NCBI GenBank assembly: GCA_963721065.1
Contig: CAVRHO010000002.1
Span: 1,116,001 to 1,180,000 of the forward strand
Length of the DNA: 64,000 nt
DNA from: CAWBLP01 sp963721065
GTDB taxonomy: Bacteria; Pseudomonadota; Alphaproteobacteria; Acetobacterales; Acetobacteraceae
Direction: 5' to 3'
The translations under genes and the position numbers were made by a program. The notes beneath the pieces are model-generated. The model ran no database searches. It was not told the DNA's origin and saw only the letters and a list, made by a program, of their open reading frames with translations. The stretch's first letter is position 1; each line of letters begins with the position of its first letter. Of the stretch, positions 47,179 to 54,453 are shown piece after piece.

Positions 47179-47862
47179 TCAGCCTGCGGGCGGGGCGGCA
47201 AGCTCGGCCATAATCGCCTGCCGCTCCTGCCGCGACGCCTGGATGCGCGCCTTGACCGCGGTGACGACGTCCGCGGGCGCGGTGTCCGGCAGGCCGGCGT
47301 TGAACGGCGGTGCCGGTGCATACTCCAGGTTCAGCTGAACCGCTTCCGCCGCCGCCTGACCGGCCAGTTCCGCCACCAGCGTCAGCGCGAAGTCGATCCC
47401 CGCCGTCACGCCGCCGCCGGTGATCACGTTGCCGTCGCGCACCACGCGCTGATGCACCGGGATCGCGCCGAAGGCGGGCAGCATGTCCATCGCATTCCAG
47501 TGCGTCGCCGCGCGGCGTCCCTGCAACAATCCGGCCGCGCCGAGTACCAGGGCGCCGGTGCAGACCGAGGTGATGTAGCGGGCTTCCGCCGCCTGGCGGC
47601 GCAGGAAGGCCAGCGTTTCGGCGTCGCGCAGCAGCGGATTGATGCCGGCGCCGCCCGGCACACAGACCACGTCCAGGCGCGGGCAGTCCTGGAATGTCGT
47701 TGTCGGCGTCAGCATCAGCCCGGTGGCCGAACGCACCGGCTCCAAGCTGCGCGCAACCAGGTGCATCGCGGTACCCGGCAGCGAGGCCAGCACCTCATAG
47801 GGGCCGGTCAGGTCGAGTTGCTGCACCCGTGGGAAGATCAGGATGCCGATCTGGATGGTCAT
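47179..47862 (-). CDS. inhA: Isonitrile hydratase-like DJ-1/PfpI-family protein
   Basis: 227 residues of the DJ-1/PfpI (type-1 glutamine amidotransferase-like) fold. QQLDLTGPYEVL places an Asp at residue 17, VPGGAGINPLLRD follows, and the nucleophile elbow SVCTGALVLGAAGLL puts Cys at 101 and Thr at 102. To my knowledge these are the positions of the catalytic residues of Pseudomonas isonitrile hydratase, which converts isonitriles to N-substituted formamides. ATHWNAMDMLPAFGAIPV and ITGGGVTAGIDFAL fit that subgroup. It is divergent from a GlxA-type regulator that shares the same fold, likely its regulator. Activity is inferred. Confidence 0.7.
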   Translation of the reverse strand: MTIQIGILIFPRVQQLDLTGPYEVLASLPGTAMHLVARSLEPVRSATGLMLTPTTTFQDCPRLDVVCVPGGAGINPLLRDAETLAFLRRQAAEARYITSVCTGALVLGAAGLLQGRRAATHWNAMDMLPAFGAIPVHQRVVRDGNVITGGGVTAGIDFALTLVAELAGQAAAEAVQLNLEYAPAPPFNAGLPDTAPADVVTAVKARIQASRQERQAIMAELAAPPAG

Positions 47863-47921
47863 CGCGGTGGCTCCAAAGGGAAGTGGACGTCGGCAGAGTA
47901 GCGCCCTAGGGTTTGGCGGAA

Positions 47922-48911
47922 ATGACAGAAACCCCTCGAATTACGCCAGGCGCTGCGCCACGCGTGGAAATCCTCGCCTTCCCCGACGTGCAGCTGCTGG
48001 ACGTGGCCGGACCGCTGCAGGTGTTCGCCTCCGCCAACCGGCTCGCCCGCGATGCCGGGCGAGTGGAGCCTTATGCGACCGCGGTGGTTGCACGCGGGGC
48101 GGTGACAGCCTCGGCGGGGCTCGCTTTGGGCGCCGGTCCGCTGCCGGCACCCGGTGCACCGCTGGACACGCTGCTGGTGGCCGGGGGCGAGGGCGTGGAG
48201 ACGGCGGCCGCCGATCCGGCGGTGCTTTGCTGGCTGCGCGCCCGGGCGGGCCAGGCGCGGCGGGTGGCGTCGGTGTGCACCGGTGCGTTCCTTCTGGCCG
48301 CCGCCGGGCTGCTGGACGGGAAGCGCGCGGTCACCCATTGGAGCCGCTGCGCCGACCTGGCGCGCGCCTATCCGCTTGTGCGGGTCGATCCCGATCCGAT
48401 CTTCATCCAGGACGGTGCTGTCTGGACCTCCGCCGGGGTGACGGCGGGGATCGATCTGGCGCTGGCGCTGGTGGAACAGGATCTCGGCCAGGCCGCCGCG
48501 CTGGCGGTGGCGCGGCAGTTGGTGGTGTTTTTGAAGCGGCCCGGCGGGCAGGCGCAGTTCAGCGCCGCGCTGCACCGCCAGCATTGCGACGACCGCTGGG
48601 GCACGCTGCATGCGTGGATGTCCGATCACCTGTCGGGCGATCTGTCCGTGACCACGCTGGCGGACCGCGTCGGCATGACGGAACGTAGTTTCGTCCGACA
48701 CTACCGGTTGCAGACCGGCGTCACGCCGGCGCGGGCGGTGGAGCAGTTCCGCGTGGAAGCGGCACGCCAGTTGCTGTGCGACACGGCGTTGCCGCTGAAG
48801 CGCGTCGCCCAACGCTGCGGGTTTGGTTCGGAGGAGACGATGCGGCGCAGTTTCCTGCGCGTGGTGGCGACGGCACCGCGCGAATACCGGCAGCGGCATG
48901 GCGGCCGGTGA
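47922..48911 (+). CDS. GlxA-family transcriptional regulator (DJ-1-like domain plus AraC HTH)
   Basis: About 329 residues. The N-terminal DJ-1/PfpI-like sensor (VEILAFPDVQLLDVAGPLQV, SVCTGAFLLAAAGLLDGKRA, TSAGVTAGIDLALALVEQDL) keeps the Cys. The C-terminal AraC/XylS domain has two HTH motifs (SVTTLADRVGMTERSFVRHY, LPLKRVAQRCGFGSEETMRR). ATG at 47922 is used; a TTG 9 nt upstream is in frame. Only about 60 bp separate it from the divergent isonitrile hydratase-like gene, so both promoters lie there and mutual regulation is likely. Confidence 0.9.
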   Translation: MTETPRITPGAAPRVEILAFPDVQLLDVAGPLQVFASANRLARDAGRVEPYATAVVARGAVTASAGLALGAGPLPAPGAPLDTLLVAGGEGVETAAADPAVLCWLRARAGQARRVASVCTGAFLLAAAGLLDGKRAVTHWSRCADLARAYPLVRVDPDPIFIQDGAVWTSAGVTAGIDLALALVEQDLGQAAALAVARQLVVFLKRPGGQAQFSAALHRQHCDDRWGTLHAWMSDHLSGDLSVTTLADRVGMTERSFVRHYRLQTGVTPARAVEQFRVEAARQLLCDTALPLKRVAQRCGFGSEETMRRSFLRVVATAPREYRQRHGGR

Positions 48912-49126
48912 GCGGCAACCTGCACTCCGGTCCGACGGGTTCGCGCGAGATATCGCCGCATCGACTCGAAGCAGATCATGCGGCGAAGGGTTCCCGCGGC
49001 CTATCCTGCCGTCTCCGCCCTGCGGCGCGCAGCTTGCCGCGGAGCCTTCCCTGCCACGAGCAGGGCCGGAGAGACGGAGGCATCGGATAGGGCCGTCCTC
49101 ATTTCCTGTGGTGAGCGTTCCGACCT

Positions 49127-51455
49127 TCACTCCGCAGCCCGCGGCTCCGCCAAAGCCTCAGGCGGGTCGTAGGCCCGGATCGGCGGCAGGTTGCCGGTAA
49201 ACCGCTGCACTTCCACCGCCGTAAGCTGCCCCGTGCACCCCTGCGCCAAACGCGACGTACCAATGTCGCGTGTCAGCACATTCGGATTGCCATGAACGCA
49301 GAGCGGCGCGTGCTCCTCCGGGTCCGCCGGATCGTACCAGGCGCCGGTTGGCAGATGCACCACGCCGGGGCTTATGTCCTCACTCAGCACCGCCGCCGCG
49401 AGACAGGCGCCGCGATCGTTGAACAGCCGGATGATGTCACCCTCTGCAATGCCGCGCGATGCTGCATCGGAGGGATGCAGCCGGGCAATCTCCCGACCGC
49501 GGTGCTTGCCGGCCTGGCTGTGTTCGCCGAAATCCAGCTGGCTGTGCAGCCGCCGCGCCGGCTGATTGGCGATCAGCCGCAGCGAGTGCTGCCCGTCGGG
49601 AACGTCCGTGGGTGCCAGCCAGACCGGGTGGCCGGGGCAATCCGCATAGCCAAAGCCGGCGATGGTGCTTGACGCGATCTCGAGCTTGCCGCTCGGTGTC
49701 GGTAACGGATGGGCGTCGGGATCGCGGCGGAACGCGGCCACGATGCCCCCATCGTCAGGGTGCATTGGCAATGCAAGCTCACCCCGCGACCAGAATTCGT
49801 CGAAGTCCGGCGCGGCGTGACCCAGGCTGGCGAGCGCTTCCCGCGTGCCCGCATAGAGATGCCGCAGCCAGCCGTCGGCGTCTCGGCCCTCGGTGAATGC
49901 CTCTGCACGGCCCAGCCGTTCCGCCAGCGCGGCGAAGATCGCGTAGTCGTCTCGGGCCTCGGCGAATGGGGGAACCGCGGCGTGCATCGCCACCATCAGG
50001 TCGTCGGCGGAGCTGGCACCGATATCGTTGCGTTCCGGCGTCATCGTGCAGGGCAGTACCGATATCGGCGTGGCGCGCGGTCGCGGTCCAGGCGCTTTCC
50101 TGCACCACCAGGGTGTCCACGCGGGCGAAGGCGCGGCGCAGTCGGTTCAGGTCCTGGTGATGGTGAAACGGGTTGCCGCCGGTCCAGTAGACCAGGCGGA
50201 TTTCGGGGTAAGTGAGACGCTGACCGTTGTAATCGAAGGGTGCTCCAGGCTGCAGCAGCATGTCGGCGATGCGCGCCACCGGAATGAACGCGCGCACGGG
50301 GTTTCGGCCTTGCGGCAGGGTGGGCAGCGGCACCGCGACCGCGCGCCTGCCGTAATGCCCCATCGTGCCGAGCGCATACGCGTAGCCGCCGCCCGGCAAC
50401 CCGATCTGCCCCAGCATCGCCGCCAGCACCGCGGCCATCCAGACCGGCTGCTCGCCATGTTCCGCACGTTGCAGCGCGTGAGCGACGACGATCAGGGTCC
50501 GCCGCCGGGCCATGCCGCGGGCCAGGGCGATGATGTCCTCGGCCGGAATCCCGCAGATCGCCGCTGCCCAGGTGGCATCCTTGGGCTGGCCATCGCTGCG
50601 CCCGAGCAGATACTCCTCGAACACGGGATAGCCGACGCAGAAGCGCTGCAGAAACGCCTCGTCGTGCAGCTTTTCCGTCGCCAGCGTGTGGGCCAGGCCG
50701 AGCATCAGTGCGGTATCGGTATTGGGCACCACCGGCAGCCAATCGGCCTTCGCCTCCTTCGGCAGATCGTCGCGCAGCGGGCTGATCAGCACGAAGCGCG
50801 CACCACGCTCCTGTGCCGCGCGCATGGCCCCACGGTCGACATGCCGGCTGACGCCGCCGGCCGCAATCGCCGAGTTCTTCAGTGCCATGCCGCCGAACGC
50901 GACCACCACCTCGGTGTGCGCGGCAATCTGGTCCCATGTCACGCCGCGGCGGCTCACCGCCTCGATCGAGCCCAGGATGTGCGGCAGGATCACCGAGGAG
51001 GCACCGGAGCTGTAGGAGTTCACCGAACGCACATAGCCGCCAAGCACCTTGTTCAGGAACCGGTGCATCTGTCCCTGGGCGTGGTGGAATCGCCCGGCGC
51101 TGGACCAGCCATAGGAGCCACCGAAGACCGCACCCGGCCCATGCGCATCGCGAACGCGCGCAAGCTCATTGGCCAGCAGGTCAAGCGCACGGTCCCACGA
51201 CACGGCGACGAACGTGTCGCGGCCCCGCCGGTCGTCAGGGCGTGGACCGTGCTCCAGCCATCCACGCCGCACCATCGGGCGGGCCATGCGGGCCCTGTGG
51301 CGCAGGGAGGTGGTGAAATTTCCCAGGATACCGTTGGGATCGGGGTCAGCGCGATGCGGACGAACCTCCAGCCGCCCGTCCGTCCAGCGAGCATGGAATG
51401 TGCCCCAATGGGCGCGGTGAGGGCGCCAGTCTGCCGGTTGGGTGTCCTCGATCAT
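49127..51455 (-). CDS. BisC-type molybdopterin-dependent oxidoreductase (frame broken at about 50060)
   Basis: About 775 residues when one base is removed, the length of biotin/DMSO/TMAO sulfoxide reductases. Features: PMVRRGWLEHGP, NSYSSGASSVILPHILG (family position of the Ser ligand to Mo), VYWTGGNPFHHHQDLNRLRR, SAWTATARHAD. After the shift come LPCTMTPERNDIGASSADDL, LIANQPARRLHSQLDFGEHS and a complete molydopterin dinucleotide-binding C-terminus. No N-terminal CxxC iron-sulfur motif and no Tat signal, so a cytoplasmic BisC/MtsZ-like enzyme that reduces a sulfoxide or N-oxide. The break is an extra C after CAGTAC (forward strand). Confidence 0.88.
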
Positions 51456-51671
51456 TCAACCGGCCCTTTCACGCTCGTAGCCATCCGATCCGAGCGTAAT
51501 GGTCGGAGGAGCGACCGTCGAATTGGGCGGGGGAATGATCTGGAATCGCAAGGGGCAGCTTTGCAGCGCGCGTGCACTCGCAAATCGTGAACGGGAGGAG
51601 AACGTCCAAAGCCACATCAGCCCGTCACATGCTGGCCGCGGGAGGCTGGCGAAGAATGCGACAGTGTCAGC

Positions 51672-51941
51672 TCATTGCCGGGTCGGTTTATCCGGGTGGG
51701 ATATCTCCTGCTCCATGAGCTGGCGGATAAACCGTGTGCAGGGAATGCCGCGCATCCTGGCGCGCTCCTTCACAGCATCGAGCAGCGGCTTCGGCACGCG
51801 CATGTTCAAGTGCGCGGATTTCGGCTGAAATTCGAACTGGAGCGGCGTTCCGCCGGAGAGGTCATATTCGGTCAGATCGGCGGTGGCGACAAAGTCTTGC
51901 GCTTCCGTATCGGTCTGGAATGTCGGGATTTTCTTTTTCAT
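51672..51941 (-). CDS. CopG/BrnA-type ribbon-helix-helix antitoxin
   Basis: 89 residues. KKKIPTFQTDTEAQDFVATA, DLTEYDLS, then a ribbon-helix-helix LNMRVPKPLLDAVKERARMR and GIPCTRFIRQLMEQEI. This is the pattern of CopG-like antitoxins paired with BrnT-type toxins. ATG at 51941 is used, with GGAGG 12 nt upstream; a TTG at 51950 is in frame. Normally the toxin gene lies directly upstream on the same strand; here only its 3' half remains, fused to a transposase fragment. The antitoxin is therefore probably an orphan. Confidence 0.83.
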   Translation of the reverse strand: MKKKIPTFQTDTEAQDFVATADLTEYDLSGGTPLQFEFQPKSAHLNMRVPKPLLDAVKERARMRGIPCTRFIRQLMEQEISHPDKPTRQ

Positions 51942-52476
51942 GGCTTTCAACCGCCTCCCGATGCATGTAGCGCGCGCTCACCGGGCGGATGTGACGGCGT
52001 CCCTCGCGCTCCCGTATGGTGAAGACCAGGAAGAGCGCCCTTCCTTCCTCGGTCCGGCCGATGGCCCGATACCGTCGCTCACTCCGCAAGTGTCCATGAT
52101 CGGGCAGGACCATCACCGCCCGCTTCATGCCAAGCAGCGCCGTCATCACCGGGTCGCACCGCAATGCCGTGATGTGCGCGTAACGGCGGTGCCCGGCAAG
52201 CACCGACAGCATCAGCGTGCCCAGCAGGTCACGCTTGCCCGGCGCATTGGGGCTGGTCAGGTGCAGCGGGCAGTCCGCCACCCAGGCATCGAACAGCTTG
52301 GCCTGCTTCAGGTAGTCGATGAAGAACGGCAACTGGCCCAGCGGGGTGACCGGCGCCTGGTCGTCCCATTCAACGTGAACCCGTCCGGCAAACATGTCCG
52401 CCGTTGCGGACCACACATCAACCGCTGGTTGATCACCCGCGGGGTGAACGACCACGTCCCGATTCTGCTCTCCCAT
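51862..52476 (-). pseudogene. Chimeric ORF: IS1380-like transposase N-terminus fused in frame to the BrnT toxin C-terminus
   Basis: From the ATG at 52476 the first about 115 codons (VHVEWDDQAPVTPLGQLPFF, DYLKQAKLFDAWVADCPLHL, PGKRDLLGTLMLSVLAGHRR, YAHITALRCDPV, LLGM) are an IS1380-type transposase N-terminus, cut where the family continues. Without a stop it runs into RSERRYRAIGRTEEGRALFL, VFTIREREG and HIRPVSARYMHREAVESHEK, the C-terminal half of a BrnT RNase toxin, including the IRPISAR-like motif. The junction is near 52120. BrnT's N-terminal catalytic residues are gone. The 3' end overlaps the antitoxin start, as in intact brnTA. Neither half should keep its activity. Confidence 0.75.
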
Positions 52477-52632
52477 GGCCGCATGTTCCGCCGGCTTCCA
52501 CGCCCCGCCACAACAGGTAACTGCCGGATTCAGGATCATCGCAATACAAATCGAGATAGCGGGACCGCCACGCGGTGGTCCCGTTCGCTGCCTCACCAGC
52601 CTCGCGCGCCGGGGATACGACGCGCGACCCGG

Positions 52633-53544
52633 TTACGGCGGGCCGGCGCCGGTGGCGTAGCCGCGACGCCGCGAAGGCGGCAGAGCCCGCCGCGTTCCGG
52701 GCGAGAGGCGCCGGAGGCGTGCGGCGCGACCATCCACAAGCGACCGCCGGCAGCGACGGACCAGTCCGCCGGGCTGGACCAGCGTTCGGCTGCCGCTGCA
52801 GGCCCATGCGACCGGAAGCGTGAAGTTCGGTTCGGCACCCTGCATGGCCGGGGCGGCGGTCGCGATGTCCGTCGGTTCTGCCCGGGCCGGCCGTGTCGGC
52901 GGCGCATCGGGCGCGGCCTGGTGGGCCGTGGCCGGTGCCGGGTCCGCTGGTTCCGTGATGCGCGGGGCGTCCGGCCGAGCATCGGTGGGCGGGGGACGCA
53001 GACGATCGCACAGGGTGGAAAACAGCGCCTCGGCATCCATGCCCAGCTCGGCCGACATGGTATCGGCGATGTGCCGGGCGAGCACGGCAAGCAGCACGCG
53101 CAGAACCTCGGGATCGCAGTGCTCGACGGGCGTGTTGAGCAACGCGCAGGCTTCGGGGCTGAGGCCGGGGCAGGACTCCGGGGTAAAAGGGGTGTCGCCG
53201 CTGACCGGCAACGCCGCGGCGGCAGGCGGTGAGGCGGGCGATGCCGGCTGGCCGCGTTTGCGGCCGAACCGCCGCGCAAGCCAGCCGGGTTGCCGCGGCG
53301 CCGAAACGGGGGCGGGGCTGATCGGCTGGCGCGGTCGCCTTGGCGCGGCGGGCGCCGCCGGGTGTGGGGGCGCGGAGGCGGCGTGATTCGATTTCGGCGC
53401 ACGCTGGCACCGCGGGCCGCTGGCGAGAGCGAGGCCGCCGGCCACAATGCTGCGTACGGTGGCACTGAAGCGGGAGAAGAAGCGCGCACCACCCCCTTGG
53501 TGGGGTTGGGTAGGAAAGTCGGCAGGGAGGGGGGCGGTTGGCAT
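52633..53544 (-). CDS. Hypothetical proline-rich protein
   Basis: About 303 residues (311 from an upstream ATG at 53568). The N-terminus MPTAPLPADFPTQPHQGG then FFSRFSATVRSIVAGGLALA is a short hydrophobic helix. The rest is Ala/Pro/Arg-rich except a helical centre (LSPEACALLNTPVEHCDPEV, LRVLLAVLARHIADTMSAEL) that looks folded. I do not recognise a known domain; similar proteins seem to be lineage-specific. ATG at 53544 is preferred because a good promoter lies between the two possible starts. The very basic last 60 residues may be frame drift. Confidence 0.6.
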   Translation of the reverse strand: MPTAPLPADFPTQPHQGGGARFFSRFSATVRSIVAGGLALASGPRCQRAPKSNHAASAPPHPAAPAAPRRPRQPISPAPVSAPRQPGWLARRFGRKRGQPASPASPPAAAALPVSGDTPFTPESCPGLSPEACALLNTPVEHCDPEVLRVLLAVLARHIADTMSAELGMDAEALFSTLCDRLRPPPTDARPDAPRITEPADPAPATAHQAAPDAPPTRPARAEPTDIATAAPAMQGAEPNFTLPVAWACSGSRTLVQPGGLVRRCRRSLVDGRAARLRRLSPGTRRALPPSRRRGYATGAGPP

Positions 53545-53554
53545 CTGCGGCGAG

Positions 53555-53582
53555 ATTATGCACGACATTCCTATGTTGTCAA
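53555..53582 (-). promoter_or_regulatory. Sigma-70-like promoter of the proline-rich hypothetical gene
   Basis: On the minus strand TTGACA (53582-53577), a 16-nt spacer, then CATAAT (53560-53555). The expected transcription start falls within about 5 nt of the ATG at 53544, implying a leaderless or nearly leaderless mRNA. It is the best consensus promoter I can see in the window. Confidence 0.5.
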
Positions 53583-53599
53583 GTATTATGTCCTAATAC
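53583..53599. promoter_or_regulatory. Perfect inverted repeat adjoining the -35 box (operator candidate)
   Basis: GTATTA-N5-TAATAC (minus strand GTATTAGGACATAATAC) abuts the TTGACA box. A palindrome immediately upstream of -35 suits an activator or repressor dimer. The bound protein is unknown. Confidence 0.45.
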
Positions 53600-53823
53600 A
53601 GGACTGAATGCGTTGTCGCTGGCTTGGCCACCCGGCGCCCCGGGTTCGTGAAACGGGCTTCCGAGGTGAGCGCGGCGCTGCAGTGTCTCGGTCAGCCGTA
53701 CACATGGGAAACGCGGCTTCCCCCGGTTGCAGCGGGGACCCGCGCAACCGGGCACGCCACCGGGCCAATCGCACGTGCCGCATGGCACGCGGGGACCCTC
53801 CCTGGCCGGAGCTGTTCGCTCGG

Positions 53824-54065
53824 CTGCAAGCATTCAACACGGAGCGCACAAAGGGCCACGGAGAACCACGGAGCGATAGCCGTCGCGCGCCATCGCGGGA
53901 TATGCCAGGGACATCCGAAACCGGTCCACCGGCGACACCCAAATCCGCACCACCCGAACCGTAACGATCTGCCTGGCCAGGGCCGCAACACCAACCGCCC
54001 TTACCGGGAAAGCCGCTCCGTGGTTCTCCGTGGTCCTTTGTGCGCTCCGTGTTGAATGCTTGCAG
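53824..54065. repeat. 52-bp inverted repeat with 138-bp spacer
   Basis: CTGCAAGCATTCAACACGGA to the GGAGCG ending at 53875 is repeated, inverted, at 54014-54065 with only one or two mismatches. It includes the CCACGGAGAACCACGGAG-type motif that recurs in many proteobacterial intergenic elements. The right arm overlaps the first codons of the HTH protein at 54040. Could be a non-autonomous mobile element or a strong RNA hairpin. The rest of 53569-53823 shows no gene. Confidence 0.85.
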
Positions 54066-54345
54066 CAGACCCAACCGCTCCGGCGATGCGAGCAGGGACG
54101 CCGAATCGCTCGGACGCGACGTCCACGATGTCGCGAAAGCCGAAGCGCTGACGCGCGTGATCGCCTGGCAGCCTGCCCAGGAAATCGAGCGGCAGGGCAT
54201 CACCAAGGCTGCGCTGGCCGAGCGCATGCATAGCAGCCGCGCCCGGGTGGACCGCATCCTGAAGGCCAAGGGCAACGTGACGATCGAAAGCCTGCAACGC
54301 GCAGCCGCCCTGGTTGGCCGTGAGTTGCGGGTGGAGTTGGTGTAA
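54040..54345 (+). CDS. HTH (XRE-like) antitoxin-type DNA-binding protein
   Basis: Up to 101 residues. RVIAWQPAQEIERQ, then ITKAALAERMHSSRARVDRI, LKAKGNVTIESLQRAAALVG and RELRVELV match small XRE/HigA-like helix-turn-helix proteins that are often antitoxins. No toxin gene is visible directly beside it. The true start is uncertain: the first about 15 codons come from the right arm of the inverted repeat, and an in-frame GTG exists at RVIAW. The ATG of the longest frame is given. Confidence 0.65.
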   Translation: MRSVLNACSRPNRSGDASRDAESLGRDVHDVAKAEALTRVIAWQPAQEIERQGITKAALAERMHSSRARVDRILKAKGNVTIESLQRAAALVGRELRVELV

Positions 54346-54453
54346 CGGGCGCGGGGAGGACCTGGCGGTGCGGTTCGTCGCCGGGACGGCGCTCAGCTCG
54401 GAAGCCAAAGGCTGAGCATCTGGTCTCGCCTGCTGAACGCGAGGCCTGCAGCT

